The notes below the pieces were generated by a model that saw only the letters and a list, made by a program, of their open reading frames with translations, was not told the DNA's origin and did no database searches. DNA of 64,000 nt. It comes from Cyrtodaria siliqua (Eukaryota > Mollusca > Bivalvia > Adapedonta > Hiatellidae). The translations under genes were made by a program, and so were the position numbers. How positions within the stretch are numbered: the stretch's first letter is position 1; each line of letters opens with the position of its first letter. Shown here piece by piece: positions 1 through 10,248 of the stretch. Where the stretch lies: positions 31,222 through 95,221 of the forward strand of contig JAWPHD010010292.1 in NCBI GenBank assembly GCA_037043455.1. Reading direction: 5' to 3'.

Positions 1-720
1 ATCACAAACACAAAAGGGTTGACAATAGGGCTACCGCCTTGGAACGGTCAGTGGCAAAGTAGGCCACTGGAGGTTTAAACCGGTTCTAGGGTGAACCAAA
101 CCTCACACTTACCCTACCATCATCTCATTAAAACAGGACAGTGTAAAGAAGGAAATCCCCGCCCTGATCTAATCTCTAACCAACAAGGCAGCATCAATAG
201 GCAATATAAGTAAAACACAAATATGCTCGTGTAAATATAATACACAAAACAATAGCCAATGAAGGTACTCAATGACTTGGCAGAAGCCAGAGCAACAAGA
301 GAAAAAAACCATTAAGGGCAAGACAAGAAAGATTATAGACAAACATCAAAAGCCACCGTCCCAATGGGCTTTAGGTAGGCGTCATCATAGGGTCCAAAGT
401 CTGTCCGGTGATCGTACAATTAAAGAGAAAAGCATAGTGGCGAACTGTAAAAGGGTCCACCACCAAGCATGCAGTACGTTGCAAAATTATAGGGTCATAA
501 CCTCTTTTGATAAACTTTTTAACAAGTTTAACAAAGATAGTATGAAAGTGATCATGACCAAGAATCTTACGAAGTTTATAAATCACATCACCATAGAAGT
601 CAGGTTGTGATAGTCCTTGTCGCAGACGAGTCCTTAAATTACTTTTATATTTGGAAATAAGATCAGGGTTACAAAATCGAACAGGAGATATGGCACCAAA
701 AGCAGGCAATAAAACCAACA
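1..720 (-). repeat. Family A retroelement-like remnant, 3' part
   Basis: Read on the minus strand: an ORF remnant (721-371), then a non-coding tail with GCCACTGACCGTTCCAAGG and a GGGTTGACAATAGGG counterpart, running to the window edge. Closely related plus-strand copy at 4868-5630; related scraps at 757-880, 3003-3135, 3255-3430, 15735-15845, 27821-27990, 31256-31340, 41100-41280 and in the copy 2 duplication. Confidence 0.7.
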
Positions 721-721
721 A
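371..721 (-). pseudogene. Family A ORF remnant, unidentified retroelement-type C-terminus
   Basis: 116 codons open on the minus strand with SQPDFYGDVIYKLRKILGHD, IKRGYDPIILQRTACLVVDP and FNCTITGQTLDPMMTPT then stop. Near-identical to 4868-5071 and clearly homologous to 13083-13424, so this is a mobile-element protein end, not a host gene. I do not recognise the domain; its place at the 3' end of a 5'-truncated element suggests the tail of a retroelement polyprotein. No catalytic motif is visible. Confidence 0.55.
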
Positions 722-756
722 TAATTACAATGTTGACAAGAAGCAAGGCATCACAG

Positions 757-900
757 ACGGGTTGACAATAGGCCTACCGCCTAGGAATAGTCAGTGGCAG
801 AAAGGCCGTTCGAGGTTTAAACCAGGTTTTTAGGGTGCATCAGTCCTCACCCTTATCCTTTTGTCATCCCAATAAAACCGGACAGTGTAAATAAAGAAGT
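757..900 (-). repeat. Second family A tail scrap
   Basis: Minus-strand tail motif (GGTTGACAATAGGCCTACCG) repeated just beyond the first copy; part of the segmental duplication (57160-57300 in copy 2). The longer copy at 1-720 was probably inserted next to it later, as it is absent from copy 2. Confidence 0.6.
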
Positions 901-1064
901 CGCCGCCAGGTTATATTCTCTACAAATATGGCAGCAGTCTGACTTACACATTTCGTGAAACGAGTTTGCCTTGTCAAAATTACTGCATGTACTACAGGTT
1001 AAGAAGATCCTGAATACTGTTCGTCTTCTTCAAAAAAGCGTTGACCTTTGTTTCTAATTAGCAA

Positions 1065-1240
1065 CCAGGGCCGCGGTGACGCCACTGTCCCCTGAGCATT
1101 AAAACTGTAGGAATCTTTTCGATAGTAAGATTATTACAAGGTTCCTGGATTCCTGTGTATCCTTCTCCTCTCGCTGGGGTGTCTCGAATAACATAGACAG
1201 TGAGTCGATGAGCCGCTAAACAACAATTTGCTAATTTCCA
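1065..1240 (+). repeat. tRNA-derived SINE (S1), internally deleted
   Basis: Carries the S1 tail (CTGTGTATCCTTCTCCTCTC, then GAGTCGATGAGCCGCTAAAC). The head has lost about 30 bases that the duplicate at 57468-57675 still keeps (CCAAGTGGCTAGCACG). Confidence 0.6.
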
Positions 1241-1299
1241 ATTCCTGTTTTACCTATGTGCTTTACTCCATCACTTTTCAGTATTTATTGACATTCACC

Positions 1300-1467
1300 C
1301 TTGCGTTTGTTTAGTACTGAGTGGCGGCCGTAAAATGTCGCCCGACTACAATCTGTAGTGTTATTACTTACTGATCCTTTAGGCTCATCAAGCCCAATCG
1401 TTGTGCCTTTAAATAAGAATACCGCATAAGCTGGTTCTAGGGGGCGTGAGAGGTGTTGCACAATATA
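1300..1467 (+). repeat. Family D dispersed repeat (GTGTTATTAC), split by the mariner element
   Basis: Contains AGTGTTATTACTTACTGATC and CTTTAAATAAGAATACCGC; continues at 2473-2560 after the insertion. Other copies at 46470-47760 (both strands) and 57750-57985. Confidence 0.6.
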
Positions 1468-2470
1468 CGAGGGTGCTTCAAATAGTTCTGTGACTAGGCA
1501 TATATCCTTTGAACTGGATATTACACTGAGATAAAGTAGTGTATTTATAGTACTACTGGATTCGCTCTCTTAAATTCCACAACAAAAATGAAAAAAATCC
1601 GGTTATTTATACCTCTGAATTACCTCCCCTACCACACCTTTTGGATACTGGCATCTCTGAAAATGTCCTTGTTACAAAACGTTGTAAAAATTATTTGAAT
1701 AATTCTATGCTATTAAATTTTCTTGTACGCCATCTGTTGTTATTCGCCTATAAGCCATGAAAATGATTGTCGATAATTCAGAAAAGGTCTTTCTGTAAAC
1801 CAGATATGAGTGAATGCATATCCCTTAATTTTAGCGGAAATAACACTGATTTTCTTCATTTTGTTACGGAAATATTATAATATCTTTTAAATGTCGTAAT
1901 TATTCTCATAGTATTAATATGTTTCCATATTTTTTTACAAATCCTAGTCCTTCAGTGTTTAAATTTCATATTCAACACATTATTGTAGAATTATGCACAA
2001 TGTTTAGTGAAAATATTGATCATCCAAAAACGCTATTTCAGAAGACTGCCCTTCCATTTAATTTCCATTTATCATTAAATTAATTTTACATGTTAGCTTA
2101 AAATGTTAATTTCTAAGACAATGCCTTTTCATCTACCATGCTTAAATTCTGAATCTTGTAATGCACTGATATAACTGGTAATGTATGAGAAATGTCAAAG
2201 GTCTTCGACAAGTACTTAAAGAGAAACAGACATTTAAAAAAGTAACAGTTAACATAACTGAAAAAAACTCAGGACGAAAGTGCCTCAGTATGTATAAGTG
2301 ATGTATATTAAATGTTCCATTACTTTCGTCACACAAAAGATACAGCATTCATTTTACCATCAATGGAATGGTATTGAAACTTTCTTTCATTTGGTACCAA
2401 ACATCAACACTCACAATGAGCACATAATTGTTAAAACGCGTTAGTGACAGAACTTATTGAATGACCCTCG
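1468..2470. mobile_element. Non-autonomous mariner-type element, 1003 bp
   Basis: Flanked by TA on both sides. The left end CGAGGGTGCTTCAAATAG matches the reverse complement of the right end (CGAGGGTCATTCAATAAG), with further matches into GTTCTGT. This terminal sequence is of the style of mariner elements. The duplicate locus at 57901-57912 shows the empty site with a single TA. No transposase-like ORF is seen inside; AT-rich filler. Confidence 0.85.
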
Positions 2471-2703
2471 TATTACCTCTCATGAACGGACTCAATAAAA
2501 CGGTGTCTGCTACTTTCTCTATTGTTTGAGTTTGCTGCTTCCAAGGGATACCCGTTCAGTATTTATATCATATACTATATGTAAAGTATGTTTAATAGTT
2601 CTTGTTCTTCTGTACTTCTGTTCTATTAATCAAATGTTTTATTATTTGCAGTTTTATCTGTAATAATGAGATGATATCAAACATACTTTATTTTATCTTG
2701 CAG

Positions 2704-2854
2704 GTTTTCATCAGAAAACAAAGGTATCAAATTTCTGTCATTTGGAGCGGGTCCCCGCAACTGTATTGGGATGAGGCTGGCCCTTGTAGAGTCCAAGATA
2801 GCACTCGTCTATTTACTAAGGAAACTCAGATTTGTCAAGTCGGAGAAAACACAG
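2704..2854 (+). CDS. Upstream tandem P450 (gene 1), haem-loop exon
   Basis: Same length (151 nt), phase and splice sites (CTTGCAG / GTAGAT) as exon 13 of gene 2. Encodes FSSENKGIKFLSFGAGPRNC and the L-helix, with 49 of 50 complete codons giving the same residue as gene 2. The remaining 5' exons of this paralogue must lie before position 1. Its partner exon is at 4006-4080. No disabling change is seen. Confidence 0.93.
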
Positions 2855-3002
2855 GTAGATGAAGCATATTTCATGGAAAAAATGTGTTAAAACAGACTGA
2901 AAAGAAGATGTACCATTCAAAATAAGCATTCAACAAACATTCCAAACAACAAAACGTAACATAATTACTGAGAAGTAAAGTACTGAACATCAAAGCCTTA
3001 AA

Positions 3003-3430
3003 GGGGTTAACAGCATGGGTATCACGTTGGAACGGTCAGTGGCAAATGATCACTGGGGTGTGGGGAGGGGTTTAAACCAGGTTCTAGGGTGCACAAGCCT
3101 CACTCTTATCCTATTTTATCCATATTGGATTCATCTTAAATTGTAGAGTCACATAGACCTCAAAGAAATATTTAAATAATATACAGTATGAAGACAGATT
3201 TATAGTTTAACGCGCCCTCCGCCCCACCTCCCGCCCCACGCCCCCTCCTCTCCCGTCCCCCTTTTTGCCACTGACCGTTCCAAGGCGGTACCCATATGGT
3301 CAACCCTTTTATGTTTGGCCTCTTTGTTTCCTTGTAATTGTTGTTTGTTTTATATGCGCGTTTTGGGTTGACTGTGTTTTGTGAATGCTACATTTTCTTT
3401 TCTACCGGTATAACTTGTATTGCAGAATTT
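3003..3430. repeat. Two family A scraps in opposite orientation
   Basis: GGAACGGTCAGTGGCAAATG (3029, minus) and GCCACTGACCGTTCCAAGGC (about 3268, plus) face each other about 220 bp apart in the last intron of gene 1, and again at 58622-59045 in gene 2, with a C-rich stretch between them. The insertions therefore predate the duplication. Confidence 0.6.
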
Positions 3431-4005
3431 CAGATTTTACAAATGAAGTATATTCACTTTCACATTAGAAAGGGAAATAAACAGGTAATCCATATCAACA
3501 CATACTTGTTAAAGGGGCGCACCACAAGCTTGAAGTATTTATTAAGACCACGATGTATTAATCCAGTACCATTTTGACTATAATATAATTCAAAAAAGGA
3601 AATATTTGAAGATTTAAATTGATTTCGTTATTTTGCCATAGGTTTGAATATAATCTGGTATAGTATGGTCAACAACAAGTATTGCTTGGAACTATTCAAA
3701 TACGTATTAAAAATGATTTGCATATATGCAAATAATGTAGGAAAATGACGTCATGAGTTTAAAAATAAATCAAAATGTCCGTTGTTCCTTTCATAAGCGC
3801 AACGACTTCTAATGAATGTTATAACACTTAATATATAATAACAAATATATCTAGTTCTTCTAACGTTTTGTATGATATTGGAATTGAATTTTATCGGCAT
3901 TTATATTCATATTGTTCTCGTTTTAATTGTAGCATTATGTTTAAATAACACCTGACCTGATTTTTTCAGTTCCTCATACATTGTACTTCACCTTTATTTA
4001 TTTAG

Positions 4006-4080
4006 ATACCACTGGAGCTGCAACATTTTGAAATGTTAAGACCAACTCTTCCGATACAATTGCTTCTCCAGGCAAGATGA
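4006..4080 (+). CDS. Upstream tandem P450 (gene 1), last exon and stop
   Basis: Starts IPLELQ and ends RPTLPIQLLLQAR then TGA; same 75-nt length and phase as exon 14 of gene 2. It differs at five of 24 residues, against one of 50 in the haem exon. Acceptor is TATTTAG. An AATAAA follows at 4195. Confidence 0.88.
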   Translation: MPLELQHFEMLRPTLPIQLLLQAR

Positions 4081-4194
4081 ATTATATATCAACCCCCTTG
4101 GTGATACAGACAAGGATTTATCATGACACATTATTGCTGAGATGTTCATCATATCCAACCGAGAAACATGTTTATTGTATAATTGGACTATTTC

Positions 4195-4200
4195 AATAAA
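4195..4200 (+). promoter_or_regulatory. Possible poly(A) signal of P450 gene 1
   Basis: AATAAA 115 bases past the stop of gene 1, in an AT-rich run. Position is plausible, but the hexamer is frequent in this AT-rich DNA. Confidence 0.4.
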
Positions 4201-4249
4201 ACTTATCTCAAACATGGACATGATGGATATTTTTGATAGTAATTGTTTT

Positions 4250-4867
4250 ATAGGTTAACTGTAGTCAATAGGTAGATTATATCTGAAACCTGGATAGTTT
4301 CCTGATGCAAAACAAGTTGTTGATGGGTTAAATGTATTCAATATGTTGCTTATTTCATAAAACATCTGAAACACGTATAGTTTCTTGATGCTTACGATTA
4401 TAAATTAAACTACAACTATCACTGAAGGTGATGAATACCACCGCTTTTTGATACAGCCGATGATGAGCAAAATTAATAATAATAAATGTATTTGTAAGTT
4501 TTTTAATGTGAAAAAAAATATTCTAAGTAAAACATAGGTCCATAATTCTGTAAAAGAAAAGTGTAAAATCGAAAACCATTGATGCAGAGACACATCATAT
4601 GACCACGTGTTAAATGTATGTTAAGTGTAATAACATTCCATGAACACTTTTGAACTGAATTCTACAAGCAGTTCATTATAGAGTGGAAAATTGTAAGTCA
4701 TGGGGCCATAATACTATAATAAATTTGGCATCAACCATGTTTGGTGTAGAGAGACATAAGATCATCAGTTGTTATGTGTATAAGAAGTATAAGAAGTTTG
4801 GGAACATTCAATTCGAAAATGTTTCAGAAAAAATCGGTAGAACCGATGGATGTTTCCCGAATTGTAT
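4250..4867. repeat. Gene 1 3' flank grading into family F repeat
   Basis: Nothing recognisable from 4250 to about 4530. From 4530 the text (CCATAATTCTG, then AAGATCATCAGTTGTTATGT, AAGTTTGGGAACATTCA) matches 6420-6560. Family F is cut at about 4867 by a family A insertion and seems to resume near 6400. Confidence 0.45.
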
Positions 4868-5630
4868 CCTCAACTTACCCTTGGTCATGATCACTTTCAT
4901 TCTATCTTTGTAAAACTTGTTAAAATGTTTATCAAAAGAGGTTATGACCCTATCATTTTGCAACGTACTGCATGCTTGGTGGTGGACCCTTTTACAGTTC
5001 GCCACTATGCTTTCCTCTTTAATTGTACGATGACCGGACAGGCTGTGGACCCTATGATGACGCCTACCTAAAGCCCATTGGGACGGTGGCGTTTGATGTT
5101 TGTCTATGATCTTTCTTGTCGTGCCCTTAATGGTATATTCTCTTGTTGATCTGGTTTCTGCCAAGTCATTGAGTACTTTCAATGTGGCTTTCTAGGCTAT
5201 TGTTTTTTTGTATTATATTTACACGAGCATATTTGAGTTTTACTTATATTGCCTATTGATGCTGCCTTGTTTGTTAGAGATTAGATCATGGCGGGGATTT
5301 CTTTATTTACAATGTCCTGATTTATTGGGATGAAAGTAGGGTAAGTGTGAGGTTTGGTGCACCCTAGAACCTGTTTAAACCCCCAGTGGCCTACTTTGCC
5401 ACTGACCGTTCCAAGGCGGTAGCCCTATTGTCAACCCTTTTTGTGTTTGTGATGTCATTTGCATTTATTATTACTTTTGCCTTCTTGTTTGTCTGTTTGC
5501 GTGTTTGTTTCTGTGTTTTGTGGTTGACTGTCCTCCTTGAATGCTACTTTCACTGTCCGATCTTTTTATATTTCTTTATCATATGGCCTTGTATCAACCA
5601 GCAGTATTCAATTTGCAGTTCAATTAGTAG
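4868..5630 (+). mobile_element. Family A element, 5'-truncated copy
   Basis: Begins abruptly inside the ORF remnant (LGHDHFHSIFVKLVKMF), reaches the stop at 5071, then the full non-coding tail: CACCCTAGAACCTGTTTAAA, GCCACTGACCGTTCCAAGG, GTCAACCCTTTTTGTGTTTG, TTGTCTGTTTGCGTGTTTG, GGTTGACTGTCCTCCTTGAA, ending near GTCCGATCTTTTTATATTTC. Abrupt 5' loss with an intact 3' end is the pattern of retrotransposed copies. Confidence 0.65.
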
Positions 5631-5634
5631 TTTT

Positions 5635-5950
5635 TAGCTCTACTGGCCAAGGGCCAGCAGAGCTTATGAGCTTATGGGATGGCGAGTTGCCCGTCGTCCG
5701 TCCGTCGTCTGTCCGTCTGTTAACTTTTACCCCGTTAAGACGACAGGGCCTTCATTTTTTATCCGATCTTTACTAAACTTAAGCAGATTGTTAATCAATG
5801 AAAGCTCGGATAAATTCGAAAACCAGCCAGATCGAACCAGTAACAGCGGAGTTATGGCCCTTGATTTAGTTAAACATGCTATATTTTGCCTCGTTAATAG
5901 CATAGGGCCTTCATTTTTCATCTGATCTTTACCAAACTTTACTAGATATT
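5635..5950 (+). repeat. Family E element, short copy
   Basis: Starts TTTTTAGCTCTACTGGCC, then GCAGAGCTTATGGGATGGCG, TCCGTC repeats, and one to two of the 155-bp internal units (GGAGTTATGGCCCTTGATTT). Breaks off near 5950 into a T-rich stretch (5950-6080). Confidence 0.6.
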
Positions 5951-6079
5951 TTGACTTTTTTTCAATTTTTATTATTGTAATATTTTTGTTTACATTTTTT
6001 TTTAATACTTTTATTTTTTTATTTGTTTATTTTTTTATTTTATTTTTTAGAATTCTAAGCATATTTTTTTTCTTTTCAG

Positions 6080-6660
6080 AATTGTAAGAATGAAATTACA
6101 ATGGGCAATATCTTCCACTCTGCACTTCCTCCCATTGCCCTCTGTCACTGTGTGAAGTTTCACTGCAATCCCATAAATAGATTTAAAGTTAAGATCCAGA
6201 CAACAATTCTCAGTATAAAATTACAAATGGCAGTAACTCTAATTTAAATGAAGACGATTCTGGCAGTCTGCACATCCTCCCATTGCCCTCTATCATTGTG
6301 TGAAGTTTCATTTTAGTCCCACCAGCAGTTTTTGAGTTATGCTCCGGACAATAATTATAAGAATTTTCGGGCAGAAAAAAATGTGTAACAGGACATTATA
6401 CAATATTAGAGTAAAATGTCTAAGTGAAACAAAGGGCCATAATTCTGTTATGAATTAGGCAATAAACTATGAGTGATGTATATGGACATAAGGTCATCAG
6501 TTGTTATGAGTATATGAAGTTTGGGAACAACCACTTCAAAACTGTTTGAGATATGCAAGTATAAACAAAGTTACTCGACGCGACGGGACAAAATATGTTA
6601 CGTGACGACACGCGACGGGACGTTCCGGACAAATTGATTCCTATATAGCCTCCACTTCAT
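6080..6660 (+). repeat. Two-unit tandem block and family F tail
   Basis: CCTCCCATTGCCCTCTGTCA at about 6128 and its variant at about 6278 mark two units of about 150 bp. 6420-6560 is the family F text also seen at 4690-4830. 6580-6640 is a CG-rich GACGCGACGGGAC-like stretch. Confidence 0.5.
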
Positions 6661-6689
6661 TTTGTGAAAGCAGGGTATAATATGTAGCA

Positions 6690-6870
6690 CCGTAAAATGT
6701 TAACATTCGCTAAATGTTAAAAATTCCGCTAAATGTTATAAATCTTACGCTAAATGTTAAAAATAATCCGCTAAATGTTAAAACTTCCGATAATTGTTAA
6801 AAATTTACTAACCGCTTAATGTCATAAATTTTAACATCGAGCGTTAATGGAATGCTAAATGTTAAAATTC
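6690..6870 (+). repeat. Short minisatellite, CGCTAAATGTTAAAAAT
   Basis: Seven or so imperfect copies of a 20-24 bp unit with core GCTAAATGTTA between 6690 and 6870. AT-rich, no ORF. Confidence 0.65.
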
Positions 6871-6968
6871 AAACATCGAATTGTAAAACAGTTCTGTTTA
6901 AATGACTGGACGATGTCGTTATGAAAGAAACCTCATAAACGTCATGCTTTCAGGAACGGGTTCTTCTT

Positions 6969-6970
<2 letters not shown>

Positions 6971-7010
<40 letters not shown>

Positions 7011-7017
7011 TTGTTGT

Positions 7018-7061
<44 letters not shown>

Positions 7062-7068
7062 TTGTTGT
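6971..7068 (+). repeat. (CTG/TGC)n trinucleotide tract
   Basis: Two long TGC runs broken by TGTTGTTGTTCC. On the minus strand it reads as polyglutamine in a short open frame, but nothing around it supports a gene. Confidence 0.8.
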
Positions 7069-7439
7069 AATGTAATTACGACGTAATGAAGTCTATTATC
7101 ATCGTAGGCTTTTATACACAGGATTCTGAATGTAATCGTGTTCGTGTTCGCCTTTTGGACAAGATTATGCACGTACCGAGTAACAACAGGGACTGTAGAT
7201 AGACGGGGATGTGCAACGCGCTATAATATCGATTTTTCAGTGCCATGGGTATACGCAAAAGGGATCGATAATAAGTGATCTATACGGCCGGTCTTGTCTT
7301 TAATTACAAACAGTGTGCGTACTTAGCGACTACATATCTTAATTAAGTTTTCATGTCTTTAAACAAAACAAAAAGAAAATGATAATTTAATGAAGAGTTC
7401 ATTATGTACGTTCCTGAAAATATATGGGTTCAATTCAAT

Positions 7440-7490
7440 TCAATATCTTTATTTCCTCCATGCAGGAGATTATGAAATACAATAATACGA
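7440..7490 (-). repeat. 3' end of a LINE, with (TTGAA)n tail on the minus strand
   Basis: Minus strand reads CTCCTGCATGGAGGAAATAA then AGATATTGAATTGAATTGAA, a stem-like 3' end followed by a short tandem tail, as in many invertebrate non-LTR elements. Probably the tail of the LINE whose ORF remnant is at 8228-9047. Confidence 0.5.
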
Positions 7491-7525
7491 AAACATTTAG
7501 AACAACATAATCATGACAAAATATC

Positions 7526-7529
<4 letters not shown>

Positions 7530-7566
<37 letters not shown>
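7530..7566 (+). repeat. (GA)n microsatellite
   Basis: About 18 GA units after CATATGAGAG; a smaller GAGAGAGATTAATATAT echo follows at about 7590. Confidence 0.85.
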
Positions 7567-7568
<2 letters not shown>

Positions 7569-7753
7569 ATATATACATTTACACAGATATGAGAGAGATT
7601 AATATATATTTACACAGATGTTTACATTATTGTAATATGTAGTAGAAATATTAATACCAGTCGTGCGCTCTGCACTGAGCTCATATGCAAACTAATGTAA
7701 CACTAGCAATAAGTCTTGGCATATTTCGAGTTTCGCTTAACATTTGTTTTTAA

Positions 7754-8213
7754 GGTCTCACTACACACTTCGATTTTTCCTGTGTTGGCCATTGGGAATG
7801 AAGTCCAATTTCCCATTCTGAATCAGACCTTTAAAGTCTAAAAGTATTTTTTTGGTAAAATACAGTTATTGCTGCTCATAAAAATCCACAAAATCTGGTA
7901 CATAGCCCACTTTGTTTTTTTTTAAATGTGAGTGGTGTCAGGCAAGGTACTCTTTTCGGCTTTCATTAAACAATGTGAACCTAAATTCATACGCATTTTG
8001 AGCTACCACAAATGTGTCACATGTTGCTGTCAGTGTCGTCTAATCGCTGTTCATCCAATCTCACACTATTGTTTTCTCACCTGCAACAGGAAAAGAAAAT
8101 ATCCATGGGCAATTATTAAAAAAATCTCAAACCGAAGCACACACCTCTACTTTTTATGTTGGAAAGAATCATCCTACAGTCACATACAAGGGAGCTAAGT
8201 GTGTAGTGAGACC
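7754..8213. mobile_element. TTAA-flanked MITE, 460 bp
   Basis: Perfect terminal inverted repeats GGTCTCACTACACACTT / AAGTGTGTAGTGAGACC, each bordered outside by TTAA. A TTAA target duplication is the mark of piggyBac-type elements; a TA duplication with longer repeats is the alternative reading. No transposase inside. It sits in the presumed 3' untranslated part of the minus-strand LINE. Confidence 0.78.
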
Positions 8214-8227
8214 TTAAATGAAACATA

Positions 8228-9047
8228 TTACATATTCTGAGTGAAAAATATAAATTTGTCATTACAAACACTCGCAAATCTTGATGCGAGATGAAAGAAC
8301 TGATTGTACGTTTCATTGTCAATATCTGTCCGAGGTGGCTCGCCGAGGACTTTACATGTGAACGATAATGGCTCGGAAGTATCTAACTCATATCTTAGAT
8401 TAGGGCTTACATCTTTATTAACGTCATGTAAGAATTTAATTCTCATATTAAGTGTATATGTACATTCTGAAATACTATGCACCGCTCTTATTGTGAAGGG
8501 TTTTTGACAAACTGGACAATATGATTCCTGTCTTAAAGGAGTCTAGGCGGGCTATTTTATTTGCTATTGCAAGATCAGTTCTGTTGGACGGTATTGTCCA
8601 GAGTAAGGCAGGTTTTATTTCCTGATGAATCCTCCTGACCATCGTAAAATCTGGGTCGCTGGTAACCCTATATAGCCACGAGTACGATTCCATCGTTTGG
8701 ATAGATTGTTTTACTTGATTTTGCCATAATATTTTACTTGGCAATGACTGGGGATCTTTCATAAAGTCATTTACAATATATTGCAAGTTATATTTGTAGA
8801 GGAGTTTGCATATATCAGGAATGAAACCTTTCTGTACCGTGCTCGGTGAAGTAATGAATTGTACATAAAGGCGAATAAAAATTGTATGGCACAATGTATC
8901 CGGAGACAACGATAACGTTTTAGGGAGGAACATTAATTTGCGTTGGTCAATCTCCGAAGTTAAGCGTTTCAGACCAAGCATTGACTCGCACATATCGGAC
9001 CTTATCCTTACCGAGTATGGAACGCCAAACACGACCTTGATGGTCAT
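8228..9047 (-). pseudogene. LINE ORF2 C-terminal remnant with CCHC zinc motif, frameshifted
   Basis: Two minus-strand frames: 9047-8475 (SWLYRVTSDPDFTMVRRIHQ, EIKPALLWTI) and, after a frameshift near 8540, a frame ending at 8228. The second contains CPVC at about 8507-8518 followed by H and C (C-X2-C-X9-H-X4-C), the zinc motif that closes the ORF2 protein of several non-LTR clades. The RT catalytic core is missing: the 5' side stops against the 21-bp minisatellite at 9051. Confidence 0.6.
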
Positions 9048-9050
9048 GTT

Positions 9051-10070
9051 CCATTACGATGTGGTCACTTTCATTATGATGTGTTCACCTTCCATTATGA
9101 TGTGGTCGCTTTACATTATGATGTGGTCATTTGTCATTATGATGTGGTCACTTTTCATTATGATGTGGTCGCTTTACATTATGATGTGGTCATTTGTCAT
9201 TACGATGTGGTCACTTTACATTATGATGTGGTTACTTTACATTATGATGTCGTCACTTTCCATTATGATGTGGTTATTTAACATTATGATGTGGTAAGTT
9301 TCTATTACGATGTGGTCACTTTTATTTTGATGTGGTCAATTTCCATTACGATGTGGTCATTTTTCATTATGATGTGATCACTTTTTGTTATGATGTGGTC
9401 ACTTTACATTATGATGTGGTCACTTTACATTATGATGTGGTTACTTTTAATTATGATGTGGTAAGTGTCTATAATGATGTGGTCACTTTCAATTATGATG
9501 TGGTTATTTTACATTATGATGTGTTAAGTTTCTATTACGATGTGGTCACTTTTATTTTGATGTGGTCAATTTCCATTATGATGTGGTCACTTTTCATTAT
9601 GATGTGGCCACTTTTTGTTATGATGTGGTCATTTTACATTATGATGTGGTCACTTTACATTATGATGTGGTCACTTTTCATTATGATGTGGTTACTTTCC
9701 AATATGATGTGGTTACTTTGTATTATGATGTGGTCGCTTTTCATTATGATGTGGTCACTTTACATTATGATGTGGTCACTTTTCATTATGATGTGGTTAC
9801 TTTCCAATATGATGTGGTTACTTTGTTTTATGATGTGGTCGCTTTTCATTATGATGTGGTCACTTTACATTATGATGTGGTTTGTTTTAATTATGATGTG
9901 GTAAGTTTCTATTATGGTGTGGTCACTTTTCATTATGATGTGGTCACTTTTCATTATGATGTGGTTACTTTCCATTATGATGTGGTCGCTTTTCATTATG
10001 ATGTGGTCACTTTACATTATGATGTGGTCTGTTTTCATTATGATGTGGAAAGTTTCTATTATGATGTGGT
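9051..10070 (+). repeat. 21-bp minisatellite, about 48 copies
   Basis: Unit CATTATGATGTGGTCACTTT plus one base, tandem with point changes. Because 21 is a multiple of three, two plus-strand frames stay open over hundreds of bases (HYDVV-type and IMMWS-type readings). These are artefacts of the period; no start context, splice sites or homology support a protein. Confidence 0.95.
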
Positions 10071-10134
10071 ATGTATGGTCACGTGGGTTTTCTTCAAATA
10101 GCGCCATCTATTGACACTGCTTGCGGAATTCAAA

Positions 10135-10248
10135 ATGGCGACAATGATAGAAATCCTAAATTATGTTAAAGTATCCGATGAAGCTTGTGTACGATTTTTA
10201 GAAGAAAAGTATCTTTTCATGCAATTAATACATTGCAACAACAATTAA
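10135..10248 (+). pseudogene. Short ORF resembling a transposase N-terminus
   Basis: ATG in AAAATGGCG opens 37 codons (MATMIEILNYVKVSDEACVR...) to TAA. The pattern of a start, short hydrophobic helix, SDE, then FLxxK resembles N-termini of IS1595/ISXO2- or Merlin-type transposase proteins in invertebrates; that comparison is from memory and weak. Followed at once by the repeat shared with 22-23.2 kb. Confidence 0.2.

Larger units (their letters stand above)
680..4110 (+). repeat. Segmental duplication, copy 1 (3' part of P450 gene 1)
   Basis: Aligns with 57060-61625 in the same order: SINE fragment, GTGTTATTAC repeat, haem exon, inverted family A scraps, last exon and the first bases of the 3' flank. 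Copy 1 has an extra 1.0 kb at 1468-2470. It lacks the 1.9 kb at 59379-61285 and about 0.2 kb near 58325-58528. Confidence 0.88.

Noticed and set aside
5386..5637. Small hydrophobic membrane-protein ORF
   Set aside because: It lies in the non-coding family A tail, a T-rich stretch that reads as Phe/Leu/Val. The same text in other copies carries frame breaks.
6942..7172. Polyglutamine ORF on the minus strand
   Set aside because: The frame is made by a TGC repeat. No conserved flank, exon border or start context, and other frames are as open.
9081..10114. Long HYDVV and IMMWS repeat proteins
   Set aside because: Both are readings of one 21-bp minisatellite. Period divisible by three explains the open frames.
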